DNA of 64,000 nucleotides from Rheinheimera salexigens (GTDB lineage Bacteria; Pseudomonadota; Gammaproteobacteria; Enterobacterales; Alteromonadaceae). The translations under genes were made by a program, and so were the position numbers. Of the stretch, positions 22,430 to 32,976 are shown in pieces. The DNA is taken from contig NZ_MKEK01000001.1 of the NCBI RefSeq assembly GCF_001752395.1, positions 3,141,509 through 3,205,508 on the forward strand. Reading direction: 5' to 3'. The number at the start of each line of letters is the position of its first letter. The stretch's first letter is position 1. The notes under the pieces were generated by a model, which made no database searches, was not told where the DNA came from, and saw nothing but the letters and a program-made list of their open reading frames with translations.

Positions 22430-22699
22430 TTAACGGCGTAAGCCTAAGCGTTTGATTAATGTCGCGTAGCGCTCTTGGTTTTTACCTTTTAAGTAATCCA
22501 ATAATTTACGACGCTGACTTACCATGCGTAACAAGCCACGACGTGAATGGTGATCGTGTTTATGTTCAGCAAAGTGGCCTTGCAAATGGGTGATAGTTGC
22601 AGTTAATAAAGCAACCTGTACTTCAGGTGAACCAGTATCGCCTTCTTTAGTTGCGTAGTCTGCAACAACTTTTGCTTTTTCTGCAGCATTTAATGACAT
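22430..22699 (-). CDS. rpsO: 30S ribosomal protein uS15
   Basis: Primary 16S-binding protein of the 30S platform. It has the standard 89 residues beginning [15 protein letters not shown] and ending [10 protein letters not shown], with the family core [17 protein letters not shown] and [20 protein letters not shown]. The ATG at 22699 has GGAG 6 bases upstream; the longer upstream frame to 22750 is not real. Located between truB and pnp as in E. coli, with its own terminator. Confidence 0.98.
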   Translation of the reverse strand: MSLNAAEKAKVVADYATKEGDTGSPEVQVALLTATITHLQGHFAEHKHDHHSRRGLLRMVSQRRKLLDYLKGKNQERYATLIKRLGLRR

Positions 22700-22809
22700 A
22701 GATAACTCCAAATGTGAGTGAATTAAAATAACTTGTCGCCGATCACTCATTCAGCAGACAATAATTAACCGCGGCATTTTACCAGTTGCAACAGCTTTTA
22801 CAATGTTTT

Positions 22810-23733
22810 TTACTCTATAGCCGTATTCAATAGCCGACGAGAGCTTAACACTCCAGCATTAACTTGGCCAATACCTATAAATTCATGGTTTTGGCTATAC
22901 AGTTTAATCGCTGCAATATCGGTTAAAGCGGTGGCATAGCTTTGACCATACTGTAATTGCTGCTGCTCAGCAGCCGTAACAGTTAGACTAGGCAATTCTA
23001 CTATACCCGCATCCATAGGCAGTAGTAAGGCATCAACTACAGAGAAATCTTTACTATCATGACAGGGTAAAGTGTTTTCCTCTATAAATGGCACTGTCTG
23101 CGCTTGGCTAATATCGAATGGGCCAACTTGGGTTCGATGTAAAGCTGAGACATGGGCACCACAGCCTAATGCTTCGCCTAAGTCATCAATTAAGGTGCGA
23201 ATATAAGTACCTTTACTGCAATGGACAATAAAACTAGCTTCTTGCGGCGTAAAATCAATTAATTCAAACCGATAAATCGTGATTGGCCGCGCTTCTCTTG
23301 GCACTGTAATGCCTTGTCTGGCGTAACGGTATAAAGGTTGACCTTGATACTTTAACGCCGAAAACATGGTAGGAATTTGCAGAATATCACCGCGAAAGGC
23401 TTGCATGGCTTGCTCTAACATCGCTTGATCATGCTGCACAGGCTTGTCACTAATGACTTCACCCTCACTATCACTGGTACTAGTACGAATGCCAAACTTT
23501 GCTTTAACCTGATAGGTTTTATCGGTATCTAACAAAAACTGGCTAAACTTAGTCGCCTCGCCAAAACATAGTGGCAACAAACCTGATGCGAGAGGATCTA
23601 AAGCGCCAGTATGGCCAGCTTTTTTGGCCTGAAATAACCAACGTACCCGCTGCAAAATACCATTACTGCTGATATCAAGCGGCTTATCTAAGAGCAAAAT
23701 GCCATTAACCGCACGCGCATTACGACGAGCCAT
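22810..23733 (-). CDS. truB: tRNA pseudouridine-55 synthase
   Basis: Converts uridine 55 in the T-loop of tRNAs to pseudouridine. The 307-residue protein has the catalytic aspartate in HTGALDPLASGLLP (Asp46) and the start GILLLDKPLDISSNGILQRV. The C-terminal domain (about 250-307) is PUA-like. It overlaps rbfA by one base (TAATG). Confidence 0.97.
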   Translation of the reverse strand: MARRNARAVNGILLLDKPLDISSNGILQRVRWLFQAKKAGHTGALDPLASGLLPLCFGEATKFSQFLLDTDKTYQVKAKFGIRTSTSDSEGEVISDKPVQHDQAMLEQAMQAFRGDILQIPTMFSALKYQGQPLYRYARQGITVPREARPITIYRFELIDFTPQEASFIVHCSKGTYIRTLIDDLGEALGCGAHVSALHRTQVGPFDISQAQTVPFIEENTLPCHDSKDFSVVDALLLPMDAGIVELPSLTVTAAEQQQLQYGQSYATALTDIAAIKLYSQNHEFIGIGQVNAGVLSSRRLLNTAIE

Positions 23734-24236
23734 TAGTTTTTCGACTCTTCACTATCTGTATTGGTATCTGTGTCGCTATCATTAGTGGCATAAGTACTGA
23801 TATCAGTATCTGTAACATCATCTGAGTCGACAGCTTCAACTTCATCTAACTCTTGGCCAGAATCTAAACGGCGACGATCATCATCACGACGAGCATCAGC
23901 CACTAACGTAGCCATGCGAATACCTTCGTTTAACGACGCATCATGAGAAAAGCGAATATTTGGCACAATGCGTGATTGGATCCGCTTACCAATTAACTTA
24001 CGAACAAAGCCCGAAGCGTCATTTAACAGTTTTAAGTTATCCGCTACCAATTCTTGTTCTAAGCCAAGAAAAGTTACAAATACTTTTGCATGCGATAAGT
24101 CACGAGATACTTCAACATCAGATACGGTGATCATGCTGTGCAAACGGGGATCTTTTATTTCACGTTGTAAAATCACAGCCATTTCTTTTTTCATCTGCTG
24201 GGAAAGTCGGTCAACGCGAGAGAATTCTTTACTCAT
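23733..24236 (-). CDS. rbfA: Ribosome-binding factor A with acidic tail
   Basis: 30S maturation factor needed for cold adaptation, acting on the 5' end of 16S rRNA. The KH-like core (about 1-120) is typical: FSRVDRLSQQMKKEMAVILQREIKDPRL and VFVTFLGLEQELVADNLKLLNDASGFVRKLIGKRIQSRIVPNIRFSHDASL. The total of 167 residues is longer than E. coli (133) because of a low-complexity Asp/Ser/Thr tail from about residue 125. A strong terminator separates it from infB, so it may rely on read-through or its own promoter. Confidence 0.95.
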   Translation of the reverse strand: MSKEFSRVDRLSQQMKKEMAVILQREIKDPRLHSMITVSDVEVSRDLSHAKVFVTFLGLEQELVADNLKLLNDASGFVRKLIGKRIQSRIVPNIRFSHDASLNEGIRMATLVADARRDDDRRRLDSGQELDEVEAVDSDDVTDTDISTYATNDSDTDTNTDSEESKN

Positions 24237-24265
24237 AATTTATTGTCCTAAACGATTATTGAGAC

Positions 24266-24294
24266 AAAACAGGGGCCGAATGGCCCCTGTTTTT
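24266..24294 (-). terminator. Strong intrinsic terminator between infB and rbfA
   Basis: AAAACAGGGGCC and GGCCCCTGTTTT form a 12-bp stem around GAAT. On the minus strand it is followed by TTTTGT. It divides the nusA-infB unit from rbfA-truB. Confidence 0.8.
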
Positions 24295-24310
24295 AGCAAC
24301 TAAACGCAAG

Positions 24311-26989
24311 TTACAGGGTACGTTCAACCTGAATAACTTCAAATACTTCGATTTGGTCGCCTTCACGGACATCGTTGTAGTTTTTAACACCGATACCACA
24401 TTCATAACCATTTCGAACTTCGTTAACGTCATCTTTAAAGCGACGTAACGATTCTAACTCACCTTCAAATATAACCACGTTATCACGTAGTACACGAATA
24501 GGCGCTTGACGTTTAATGACACCCTCAGTCACCATACAACCAGCAACTGCACCAAATTTAGGTGAACGGAATACATCACGAACCTGAGCTAAACCAATAA
24601 TTTGCTGTTTAAATTCTGGTGCTAACATACCCGTCATGGCTGCACGTACTTCATCTAGCAACTCATAGATGATGCCATAATAACGTAAGTCTAGGCCTTC
24701 ATCTTCAATTAGCTTACGCGCAGTACCATCAGCACGAACGTTAAAGCCAATTACGATTGCAGACGATGCCGCAGCAAGGGTTACGTCAGTTTCAGTAATA
24801 CCGCCAACGCCACTACCGATGATTCTCACTTTTACTTCATCAGTTGATAGCTTCATCAACGATTCGATAATCGCTTCTACTGAACCTTGAACATCCGCTT
24901 TAAGCACGATGTTTAGTTCAGAAACATCACCTTCAGTCATGTTAGCAAACATGTTTTCAAGTTTAGCTTTTTGCTGACGCGCCAATTTAATATCGCGGAA
25001 CTTACCTTGACGATATAGAGCAACTTCACGGGCTTTACGCTCGTCTTTAACAACAGTTACTTCATCACCCGCTTGTGGTACGCCTGATAAACCAAGGATC
25101 TCTACAGGAATAGACGGACCCGCTGATTTAACTTCTTTACCATTTTCATCGCGCATGGCACGAACACGACCGTATTCAAAACCACACAGGACGATTTCGC
25201 CTTGCTTTAACGTACCGTGCTGCACCAAGATTGATGCTACTGGACCACGGCCTTTATCTAAGCGTGATTCAATAACAACACCGCGAGCCATACCGTCACG
25301 AACTGCCGTTAATTCTAATAATTCAGATTGGTTAAGTACCGCTTCAAGTAAGTCATCAATACCTAAGCCGGCTTTTGCAGAAACTTGTACGAACTGCGTA
25401 TCACCGCCCCACTCTTCTGAAATAACATCATATTGAGATAGTTCGTTACGTACCCGATCTGGATCGGCTTCTGGCTTATCAATTTTGTTTACCGCAACTA
25501 CAATTGGCACACCCGCAGCTTTAGCATGCTGGATTGCTTCTTTGGTTTGTGGCATTACACCATCGTCTGCTGCCACAACTAAGATTACGATATCCGTTGA
25601 TTTTGCACCACGCGCACGCATAGAAGTAAATGCGGCGTGACCTGGTGTATCAAGGAAGGTAACAACTCCGCGTTCAGTCTCTACATGGTAAGCACCAATA
25701 TGCTGAGTAATACCACCGGCTTCGCCTGAAGCAACTTTAGCTTTACGGATACAATCTAGTAATGAAGTTTTACCATGGTCAACGTGGCCCATAACCGTAA
25801 CAACCGGTGCTCTTGGCTCAAGTTTACCTTCGCCTTCGCGAACCGACATTACCGCTTCTTCAAGTTCGTTTTCTTTAGTCAGGGTAAATTTATGACCCAT
25901 TTCTTCACAAACGATTGAAGCAGTTTCTTGATCGATAACTTGGTTAATGGTTGCCATAGCACCCATTTTCATCATCACTTTAATTACTTCTGATGCTTTT
26001 ACTGCCATTTTAGCGGCTAATTCTGCAACAGAGATAGTTTCACCAATCTTCACTTCACGTTCAACTGGTTGTGCTGGTTTATTAAAACCATGCTGCATAC
26101 TGGTTGGCGTTTTCTTTTTCTTAGAATGACGATTGGCACGATTAAAGGCTTCTCTATCGTTAGCATCATCTTTCTTTTTATTTTTCGGTGGCGCTTTTTT
26201 ACCCGCACCACGACGACCTGCACGCTCTTCTTTAGCGTCTACTTCGTCTTCAGCTTCTTTAGCAAATTCATTACTGGTTAAGTGGTAGTCATTATTCTCA
26301 ACCGGCTTTTTAGCTTCTGCTGCCCAACGCTCACCGTTTTCTTCAGCCAATTTACGGGCTGCTTCAGCTTGTTTTTTAGCATCTTCTTCTAACTTACGTA
26401 AAGATTCAGCTTCTTGTTGCTGACGAATACGATCGGCTTCTTTACGTGCTTGCTCTTTAGCTGCGCGACGCGCGGCTTCTTCAGGGTCATCTTTCAATAA
26501 TTGGGCCTGTTTTGTATCTTCGCGACGTTTTGCTTCCGCGGCCTTACGATCAGCTTCTTCTTTAGCTTTTGCTGCTGCAGCTTCTTTTACTGCACGTTCA
26601 GCTTCTGCACGGGCTTTGTCAGCTTCAGCTTGCGCTTGTTGCTCAGCAATACGTGCTTCTTCTTGGGCTTTTACTTCAGCTTCATCAATTTGTGGTTTTT
26701 TAACATAAGTGCGTTGCTTACGAACTTCAACCGTGATCTCACGATTACGTCCGCCACCGCTAGCGACACTTAACGTTGATTTTTCTTTACGCTGTAAAGT
26801 TAAACGTGACGGCTCAGCCGTACGTCCACCATGTTGCGCACTTAAATGATCTAAAAGTGATTTTTTCTCATCTTCATTAACCATTTGGCCAGCGGTTTTT
26901 GTAATGCCCGCTTCAGCGAATTGTAGTACTAACCGATCAACAGTAGTACCGACATCCGTGGCTAGCTTTTCTATAGTGACTTCTGCCAT
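24311..26989 (-). CDS. infB: Translation initiation factor IF-2
   Basis: GTPase that brings initiator tRNA to the 30S subunit and promotes subunit joining. The 892 residues match E. coli length. The N-terminal IF2 domain ([28 protein letters not shown]) is followed by a long charged Ala/Glu/Lys/Arg coiled region (about 100-220), then the G domain with GHVDHGKT near residue 400, DTPGH and NKIDKPEAD, and C-terminal domains ending EVIQVERTL. It lies 24 bases after nusA, as in the conserved rimP-nusA-infB operon. Confidence 0.97.
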   Translation of the reverse strand: MAEVTIEKLATDVGTTVDRLVLQFAEAGITKTAGQMVNEDEKKSLLDHLSAQHGGRTAEPSRLTLQRKEKSTLSVASGGGRNREITVEVRKQRTYVKKPQIDEAEVKAQEEARIAEQQAQAEADKARAEAERAVKEAAAAKAKEEADRKAAEAKRREDTKQAQLLKDDPEEAARRAAKEQARKEADRIRQQQEAESLRKLEEDAKKQAEAARKLAEENGERWAAEAKKPVENNDYHLTSNEFAKEAEDEVDAKEERAGRRGAGKKAPPKNKKKDDANDREAFNRANRHSKKKKTPTSMQHGFNKPAQPVEREVKIGETISVAELAAKMAVKASEVIKVMMKMGAMATINQVIDQETASIVCEEMGHKFTLTKENELEEAVMSVREGEGKLEPRAPVVTVMGHVDHGKTSLLDCIRKAKVASGEAGGITQHIGAYHVETERGVVTFLDTPGHAAFTSMRARGAKSTDIVILVVAADDGVMPQTKEAIQHAKAAGVPIVVAVNKIDKPEADPDRVRNELSQYDVISEEWGGDTQFVQVSAKAGLGIDDLLEAVLNQSELLELTAVRDGMARGVVIESRLDKGRGPVASILVQHGTLKQGEIVLCGFEYGRVRAMRDENGKEVKSAGPSIPVEILGLSGVPQAGDEVTVVKDERKAREVALYRQGKFRDIKLARQQKAKLENMFANMTEGDVSELNIVLKADVQGSVEAIIESLMKLSTDEVKVRIIGSGVGGITETDVTLAAASSAIVIGFNVRADGTARKLIEDEGLDLRYYGIIYELLDEVRAAMTGMLAPEFKQQIIGLAQVRDVFRSPKFGAVAGCMVTEGVIKRQAPIRVLRDNVVIFEGELESLRRFKDDVNEVRNGYECGIGVKNYNDVREGDQIEVFEVIQVERTL

Positions 26990-27013
26990 TTGTGTTGTTA
27001 CCTCCGTTGACTA

Positions 27014-28510
27014 CTATTGTTCTTCGCTAAACCAGACGATATTACGGGCTGCCATAATTAAGTCGGCGGCTTGTTGTTCCGACATTGGCGCTATATCCAG
27101 TAAATCATCTACACCTAGCTCAGCTAGGTCGTCTAACGTGATTATTTTTTTACTTGCCAGTGTATAGGCAGTATGAGTATCTAAACCTTCAAGCGCTAAT
27201 AACGCTTCTGTAGGCTTAGCACTTTCTAGTGATTCTTCGCTAGCTAGGGCGCGAGTGGTTAATACCGCTTTAGCTCTAGTACGCAGAACATCTACGATGT
27301 CTTCATCAAAACCGTCAATGCTTAGTAATTCAGAAATTGGCACGTATGCTACTTCTTCTAATGAAGAGAAACCTTCATCGATAAGCACGTCAGCAAAATC
27401 TTCATCAATATCTAAAAATTCCATAAAGATTTGGCGAGTTTTGCTGCTTTCTTCTTGATGTTTCTTGTTCATGTCGCTTAACGACATAACGTTTAATTCC
27501 CAGCCTGTTAATTGGCTAGCTAAACGCACGTTTTGGCCATTACGACCAATTGCCATGGCTAAGTTATCGTCTTGAACAGCGATATCCATAGAGTGGGTAT
27601 CTTCGTTTACCACGATAGACGCCACTTCAGCAGGTGCCATAGCATTAATGACATATTGAGCATCATTATCGTCATATAATACAATATCTACGCGCTCACC
27701 GGCTAATTCATTAGAAACTGCTTGTACGCGTGAACCACGCATACCAACACAAGCACCAACAGGATCGATACGGCGGTCATTACTTTTCACCGAGATTTTC
27801 GCTCTAGCACCAGGATCACGTGCAGCACCACGAAGCTCAATCATCTCTTCACCAATCTCTGGCACTTCAATGCGGAATAACTCTAACAGCATTTCTGGAC
27901 GTGAACGGCTTAAAAATAACTGGGCACCACGTGCTTCAGGCTTAACTTCAAATAATAATGCACGTAACCGATCGCCTGGACGATAAGTTTCACGCGGTAA
28001 CATTTCGTCACGGCCTAACATGGCTTCTGCGTTATTACCTAAATCGACAATTATGCTATCGCGGTTAACTTTTTTAACTACACCGGTGACGAGCTCGCCT
28101 ACTTGGTCGATATAAGCTTCAACAACTTGTGAACGCTCTGCTTCACGTACTTTTTGTACGATAACTTGCTTTGCCATCTGTGTAGTGATGCGGTCAAACT
28201 GAATTGAATCTATTTGTTCTTCAACATAATCACCAATATTTAATGACTCGTCATCATATTGGGCTGCTGATAGCGTGATTTCGCGGTACGGGTTTTCTTG
28301 CACTTCATCATCGGCAACAATTAGCCAACGACGGAAAGTTTCGTAAGATCCCGTTTTGCGATCGATATTGACGCGTGCTTCAATATCGCCACCATTTTTC
28401 TTTTTAGTTGCCGCTGCTAATGCAAACTCTAGTGCTTGAAAGATTTTCTCTCTTGGCACTGATTTTTCGTTTGAAACTGCATCAACAACTAATAATATTT
28501 CTTTTGCCAT
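27014..28510 (-). CDS. nusA: Transcription elongation/termination factor NusA
   Basis: Binds RNA polymerase and modulates pausing, termination and antitermination. The 498 residues show the N-terminal polymerase-binding domain ([28 protein letters not shown]), the S1 domain ([37 protein letters not shown]), two KH domains ([31 protein letters not shown] and [22 protein letters not shown]) and two C-terminal acidic helix-hairpin-helix repeats as in other gammaproteobacteria. It lies 29 bases after rimP. Confidence 0.97.
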   Translation of the reverse strand: MAKEILLVVDAVSNEKSVPREKIFQALEFALAAATKKKNGGDIEARVNIDRKTGSYETFRRWLIVADDEVQENPYREITLSAAQYDDESLNIGDYVEEQIDSIQFDRITTQMAKQVIVQKVREAERSQVVEAYIDQVGELVTGVVKKVNRDSIIVDLGNNAEAMLGRDEMLPRETYRPGDRLRALLFEVKPEARGAQLFLSRSRPEMLLELFRIEVPEIGEEMIELRGAARDPGARAKISVKSNDRRIDPVGACVGMRGSRVQAVSNELAGERVDIVLYDDNDAQYVINAMAPAEVASIVVNEDTHSMDIAVQDDNLAMAIGRNGQNVRLASQLTGWELNVMSLSDMNKKHQEESSKTRQIFMEFLDIDEDFADVLIDEGFSSLEEVAYVPISELLSIDGFDEDIVDVLRTRAKAVLTTRALASEESLESAKPTEALLALEGLDTHTAYTLASKKIITLDDLAELGVDDLLDIAPMSEQQAADLIMAARNIVWFSEEQ

Positions 28511-28539
28511 TGTTTGTTGCCTCGATTTGCCCCGGTATC

Positions 28540-28995
28540 TTAAAAAACAGGTACCACGTTTGCTTTATCAATATTATCCATCAGCAAACGATAGGGTTTG
28601 CCATCTACTTCCACTATCAACATATCGTCTTCAATAGCTGTTAGCATGCCTTTAAATTTGCGTCTGCCATCTTGTGGGATCGCTAATTTAACTTCAATTT
28701 TTTGTCCTAGTACCGCAGCATAGTGCGCTGGGATAAATAATGGACGATCTAAACCTGGTGACGATACTTCCAACAAATATTCTGCTTGTATGGGATCTTC
28801 AACATCTAATATTGCACTTACTTCACGGCTTACTAACGCACAGTCTTCAACGTTAACGCCATCTGCATGATCAAGATATATACGTAATGTCGAATGACGG
28901 CCAGCTTGCACAACCTCTAAGCCTAATAACTCAAAGCCATTTGCTTCAACTGTTGGGCGAAGCAATTCAGTCAGTTTTTGTTCTTGCCTAGTCAA
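28540..28995 (-). CDS. rimP: Ribosome maturation factor RimP (TTG start)
   Basis: Needed for 30S subunit maturation. The protein has 151 residues from the chosen start. The family core is [63 protein letters not shown] and [16 protein letters not shown] select TTG at 28993-28995 because GGAGG stands 5 bases upstream and the family N-terminus begins there; the ATG at 29061 would add 22 unrelated residues. First protein gene of the rimP-nusA-infB operon. Confidence 0.92.
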   Translation of the reverse strand: MTRQEQKLTELLRPTVEANGFELLGLEVVQAGRHSTLRIYLDHADGVNVEDCALVSREVSAILDVEDPIQAEYLLEVSSPGLDRPLFIPAHYAAVLGQKIEVKLAIPQDGRRKFKGMLTAIEDDMLIVEVDGKPYRLLMDNIDKANVVPVF

Positions 28996-29062
28996 AAAGA
29001 CCTCCAAAACACAATTTGTGCAACCTAATTTGGCAACCATTCGCCAGTACTGTTTACACAAA

Positions 29063-29083
29063 TAAAAAAGGGCCTACAGCCCA
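29063..29083 (-). terminator. Intrinsic terminator upstream of rimP
   Basis: On the minus strand GGGC and GCCC pair across TGTAG and are followed by TTTTTTATT. It is the second of two terminators between the tRNA genes and rimP. Confidence 0.6.
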
Positions 29084-29110
29084 TTACTTACTAAAACACA
29101 GTCTGCAGAT

Positions 29111-29137
29111 ACGAAAACGCCCCGAGCTAGCGGGGCG
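29111..29137 (-). terminator. Intrinsic terminator of the tRNA unit
   Basis: CGCCCCG and CGGGGCG pair across a 6-base loop (CTAGCT) with TTTTCG after it on the minus strand. It follows the tRNA-fMet gene and its decayed copy. Confidence 0.7.
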
Positions 29138-29187
29138 AAGAGGCATCCAATCAACAAACATATCGCCAATGCTTATTGTCAAAAATT

Positions 29188-29250
29188 TGGTTGCGGCAGT
29201 CGGATTTACGACCTTCGCTCTTCGGTTATAAAGAGGAGCCCGAGGGCGTT
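29188..29250 (-). pseudogene. Decayed copy of tRNA-fMet
   Basis: On the plus strand this stretch begins TGGTTGCGGCAG, continues GGATTT, ACGACCTTCG, GGTTAT and GAGCCCGA, matching in order the complement of the intact tRNA-fMet at 29277-29353 with small deletions in the T-arm and an insertion in the anticodon arm. The 3' CCA is retained, but no matching 5' acceptor strand is found, so it cannot fold as a tRNA. It looks like a tandem duplicate in decay, 26 bases downstream of the true gene. Confidence 0.6.
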
Positions 29251-29276
29251 CTATATAACCTTACTACAAACTAATT

Positions 29277-29353
<77 letters not shown>

Positions 29354-29426
29354 TCCGTAATAGGTAATCATTATATAGCGCTGCGCTTTTTATCGCAAGC
29401 TTTGCCTGCGTAAAGTAAGCATTTAA

Positions 29427-29511
29427 TGGTGCCGAGAGCGGGACTTGAACCCGCACGTCCTAAGACACTACCCCCTCAAGATAGCGTGTCTACCAATTTC
29501 ACCACCTCGGC
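29427..29511 (-). tRNA. leuU: tRNA-Leu (GAG)
   Basis: 85 bases on the minus strand from GCCGAGGTGGTGAAATTGG to GGCACCA, a class II tRNA with a long variable arm. Anticodon GAG in TCTTGAGGG, T-loop GGTTCAAGTCC and encoded CCA. The location after secG is the same as leuU in E. coli. Confidence 0.97.
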
Positions 29512-29524
29512 AAAAATAAGCTGC

Positions 29525-29857
29525 TTAACTTCCTACAGGGATATCGCTAACAGGTTCTTGTTTTACTGCGTCTACTTGCTCTGTAACTGGTACAGATAAA
29601 TCTTGCCATTCATCAGCTTGTTTAGTTTGACCAGTACTATAATTACCTAAAATAATACTGACAACAAAAAACACGGTAGCCAACAAAGTAGTTGTTTTGG
29701 TTAAAAAATTACCGGTACCAGACGAACCGAATACGGTTGCTGATGCACCTGCACCAAAAGCTGCGCCCATATCGGCGCCTTTACCATGCTGGATTAATAC
29801 TAATCCTATTAAGCTAATGGCAACTAATAAATACACTACAATTAAAATTTCGTACAT
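29525..29857 (-). CDS. secG: Preprotein translocase subunit SecG
   Basis: Small inner-membrane subunit of the SecYEG channel. It has 110 residues, with two hydrophobic segments (about 3-21 and 55-73) around the conserved cytoplasmic loop IQHGKGADMGAAFGAGASATVFGSSGTGNFLTK. The tail is acidic and variable. It lies 2 bases after tpiA and upstream of tRNA-Leu, the usual tpiA/secG/leuU neighbourhood. Confidence 0.95.
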   Translation of the reverse strand: MYEILIVVYLLVAISLIGLVLIQHGKGADMGAAFGAGASATVFGSSGTGNFLTKTTTLLATVFFVVSIILGNYSTGQTKQADEWQDLSVPVTEQVDAVKQEPVSDIPVGS

Positions 29858-29859
29858 GC

Positions 29860-30603
29860 TTATTCCTGTGCACTACTGCAAATTTGCGCAAACTCTGCTG
29901 CTTTAAGGCTAGCACCACCAACTAATGCGCCGTTTATATCTGGCTGGGCAAACAAGGCTGAACAATTGTCGCCATTTACGCTGCCACCGTATAATAACTT
30001 TATATTTGATGCTGCTTCTTTATCAAGCTTTGCCAAATGGTCACGGATAAAAGCATGTGTAGCTTGTGCTTGTTCCGGTGACGCTGACTCACCTGTCCCT
30101 ATCGCCCAGATTGGCTCATAGGCAATTACTGATTTTGCTAGCAATTCGGGCTGCGAAGCATACACTGCATCAAGTTGGCGTGCAATAACCTGCTCGGTTT
30201 TTTCTTGTTGCCGCTGCTGTAACGTTTCACCAATACACAAGATGGGAATTAAACCAGCCTGCACGGCGACTTTTACTTTAGCCGCAATCTGCTCATCGGT
30301 TTCAAGGTTAAGCGTACGGCGCTCAGAATGGCCGATAATAACATAAGTTACTGCCGCTTCTAACAACAGGTCAGCACTTATTTCGCCAGTGTAAGCACCT
30401 GCGTTATGTTGGCTAATATTCTGGGCACCAAGCTGGACATTACCTTGTACAGTAAAGTGATGCAGTAAGGTTAAAGGTGGACAAATAACAACATCTACCG
30501 CAGATAAGCTTATATCCGCTAATGTTTCATTCATAGTCTGAACTAATGCAACTGAACCATTCATTTTCCAGTTAGCTACCAGTAGCCGATGTTGAACTTT
30601 CAT
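29860..30603 (-). CDS. tpiA: Triose-phosphate isomerase
   Basis: Interconverts dihydroxyacetone phosphate and glyceraldehyde 3-phosphate. It has 247 residues and complete active-site motifs: VANWKMNGS (Asn and Lys), IIGHSERR (catalytic His) and IAYEPIWAIGTG (catalytic Glu), with the phosphate loop LYGGSVNGDN and GALVGGASL near the end. It sits between glmM (95 bases upstream) and secG. Confidence 0.97.
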   Translation of the reverse strand: MKVQHRLLVANWKMNGSVALVQTMNETLADISLSAVDVVICPPLTLLHHFTVQGNVQLGAQNISQHNAGAYTGEISADLLLEAAVTYVIIGHSERRTLNLETDEQIAAKVKVAVQAGLIPILCIGETLQQRQQEKTEQVIARQLDAVYASQPELLAKSVIAYEPIWAIGTGESASPEQAQATHAFIRDHLAKLDKEAASNIKLLYGGSVNGDNCSALFAQPDINGALVGGASLKAAEFAQICSSAQE

Positions 30604-30698
30604 ACCGTTTCCTAACCTTTATCATTTACGGGCGCGATGTTAACCAAGGCGCCCAATACATTCAAGACCTAACATCTAGTTAAACTAAAATGCTGGAG

Positions 30699-32033
30699 TT
30701 AGCTGGCGATTTTTACCGCATCGGCAATCTGCTCTGCAAAAGCGCGCACCACGGCTTCATCTTCACCTTCCACCATCACCCGTATTAACGGTTCAGTGCC
30801 ACTTTTACGAATTAACACCCGCCCAGCGCCATTTAATTTCGCTTCAACAGTAGCAATCACTTCTTTGACGTGATGATTTTCTAGTGGAGCTGTACCTTTT
30901 TCAAATTTAACATTTACCAATACTTGGGGCATTTTTTTCATGCCTTGGCTAAATTCGGCTAAAGATAAATTAGCCTCAATCATGGCATTTAGTACTTGTA
31001 ACGAGGCAATAATGCCATCGCCAGTACAGGTATAGTCTAAGTTTAAAACATGACCTGAGTTTTCACCGCCAATACGCCAGTTATGTTCACGCAATAATTC
31101 CATAACATGACGGTCGCCTACTTTACTGCGCACAAAGGGGATCTCTAATTCTTTAAGGGCTAACTCCAAGCCTAAATTACTCATTAAGGTGCCAACAACA
31201 CCCCCTTGTAATTTACCTTGGTTTTTTGCAGCTCGAGCAATGATATAAACAATTTCGTCACCATCTAGCACATTGCCAGTATGATCAACCATCATCACTC
31301 TGTCGCCGTCACCGTCATAAGCGATACCTAAATCGGCTTGGCTATCTAAAACGGTTTTCTGCAATAAAGCAGTATGAGTTGCGCCACATTCGTGGTTAAT
31401 GTTTATGCCATCTGGTGCTGCAGCAATAATAACGACTTCGGCACCTAATTCTTTAAACACAGCTGGGGCAATGTGGTACGTAGCACCATTAGCACAATCG
31501 ATAACAATTTTCATGCCACTTAATGATAAATGATTAGGTAAGTGGCTTTTACAAAATTCAATATAACGACCCGCAGCATCGTCAATCCGCATCGCTTTAC
31601 CAAGCTTTTCAGATGGCTCGCAAATCATTGGTTTCTCTAACTCTTCCTCAATTGCCAACTCAACTTCATCGGCTAATTTAGTGCCATCAGCAGAAAAAAA
31701 CTTTATACCATTATCATAATAAGGATTATGTGAAGCACTGATAACAATACCCGCTTCAGCCCGAAAGGTTCGGGTTAAATAGGCTACTGCCGGTGTTGGC
31801 ATAGGACCAAGTAAACGCACATTAATACCTGCCGCTATTAATCCAGCTACCATAGCGGTTTCTAGTAAATAACCAGAGATCCGGGTATCTTTACCAATTA
31901 ATACTTTACGGGTACCACGCTCTGATAATACTCGACCGGCTGCCCAGCCTAGTTTCATGGCAAATTCAGGGGTTATCGGAAACTCACCGACTTTACCGCG
32001 CACGCCATCAGTACCAAAATATTTTCTGCTCAT
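30699..32033 (-). CDS. glmM: Phosphoglucosamine mutase
   Basis: Converts glucosamine-6-phosphate to glucosamine-1-phosphate for UDP-GlcNAc synthesis. It has 444 residues. The N-terminus is [31 protein letters not shown]; the phosphoserine loop is [19 protein letters not shown], the metal-binding loop [13 protein letters not shown], and the sugar loop GGENSGHVL; the phosphate-binding end is [15 protein letters not shown]. It starts 3 bases after folP, a conserved pair. Confidence 0.97.
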   Translation of the reverse strand: MSRKYFGTDGVRGKVGEFPITPEFAMKLGWAAGRVLSERGTRKVLIGKDTRISGYLLETAMVAGLIAAGINVRLLGPMPTPAVAYLTRTFRAEAGIVISASHNPYYDNGIKFFSADGTKLADEVELAIEEELEKPMICEPSEKLGKAMRIDDAAGRYIEFCKSHLPNHLSLSGMKIVIDCANGATYHIAPAVFKELGAEVVIIAAAPDGININHECGATHTALLQKTVLDSQADLGIAYDGDGDRVMMVDHTGNVLDGDEIVYIIARAAKNQGKLQGGVVGTLMSNLGLELALKELEIPFVRSKVGDRHVMELLREHNWRIGGENSGHVLNLDYTCTGDGIIASLQVLNAMIEANLSLAEFSQGMKKMPQVLVNVKFEKGTAPLENHHVKEVIATVEAKLNGAGRVLIRKSGTEPLIRVMVEGEDEAVVRAFAEQIADAVKIAS

Positions 32034-32036
32034 TTA

Positions 32037-32870
32037 TTATGCTCCATGCCGTACTGCAGCTGCGATCCGCACTGCTTGTACAGTTTCTTTAACGTCATGT
32101 ACTCGAATTATTTGAGCGCCAGCCATAGCGGCAATAGTGGCACAAGCGACACTGCCAATCATCCGCTCTGCAGCAGGCACATTTAATAATTCACCAATCA
32201 TTGATTTTCGTGACATGCCTGCCAATACTGGCATGTTCATATCGATAAATTCTGTTAGTTGGGTTAACAACTGATAATTATGTGCGACACTTTTACCAAA
32301 ACCGAAACCGGGGTCAAGAATAATATTTTCTGCCAGTATGCCAGCCGCGATACATTGCTCGGCGCGTTGCTGCAAAAACTGTTTTACGTCTTGCACCACA
32401 TCTTGATAACTTGGCTGATGTTGCATAGTACGCGGGGCGCCTTGCATATGCATCAGGCATACAGGCACTTGGCATGCAACAGCAACTTCCAAAGCACCAG
32501 GTTCTTGTAAGGCTCTAATGTCATTAATAATATCAGCCCCTGCCTGAACCGCTTCTGACATTACAACTGCTTTACTGCTATCAATTGAAATAACACAGTC
32601 AAAACGCTGCCGTATTGCCTTAATAACCGGTATCACTCGCGCTAATTCTTCAGTTAATGAAACATCAACCGCACCTGGGCGAGTGGACTCGCCACCAATA
32701 TCAATAATGCTGGCACCATCAATTAACATTTGTTCTGTTTGGCGCAACGCCGCATCTAAGTTGGTGTAGTTGCCACCATCTGAAAATGAATCTGGGGTAA
32801 GATTTAAAATACCCATAACCACAGGTCGATCTAAATTGAGCTGTCGTTGTCTAGGTAACTGTAAAATCAT
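32037..32870 (-). CDS. folP: Dihydropteroate synthase
   Basis: Joins p-aminobenzoate with hydroxymethyl-dihydropterin pyrophosphate in folate synthesis; target of sulfonamides. It has 277 residues with MGILNLTPDSFSDGG, DIGGESTRPGA, IINDIRAL, PVCLMHMQGAPRTMQ, ILDPGFGFGKS and the ending IIRVHDVKETVQAVR. The ftsH terminator precedes it, so folP-glmM likely form a separate transcription unit. Confidence 0.97.
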   Translation of the reverse strand: MILQLPRQRQLNLDRPVVMGILNLTPDSFSDGGNYTNLDAALRQTEQMLIDGASIIDIGGESTRPGAVDVSLTEELARVIPVIKAIRQRFDCVISIDSSKAVVMSEAVQAGADIINDIRALQEPGALEVAVACQVPVCLMHMQGAPRTMQHQPSYQDVVQDVKQFLQQRAEQCIAAGILAENIILDPGFGFGKSVAHNYQLLTQLTEFIDMNMPVLAGMSRKSMIGELLNVPAAERMIGSVACATIAAMAGAQIIRVHDVKETVQAVRIAAAVRHGA

Positions 32871-32929
32871 ATCGACTCCGATACGTTAACGGCAAAAAGC
32901 ACACGCAAAAAATCACATAAAGTAATAGC

Positions 32930-32954
32930 AAAAAAGCCCCGGAACGCGGGGCTT
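32930..32954 (-). terminator. Intrinsic terminator after ftsH
   Basis: On the minus strand AAGCCCCG and CGGGGCTT pair across CGTTC and are followed by TTTTGC, between ftsH and folP. Confidence 0.8.
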
Positions 32955-32976
32955 AGTTTATTCTACGCTTGCAGGC

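Noticed and set aside
26300..26700. Alternating charged repeats in infB as a separate repeat element
   Set aside because: The Ala/Glu/Lys/Arg coiled region is normal for the N-terminal part of gammaproteobacterial IF-2.
30630..30654. GGGCGC/GCGCCC hairpin between tpiA and glmM as a terminator
   Set aside because: No T-run follows on either strand and the loop is long; kept as an ordinary weak stem.
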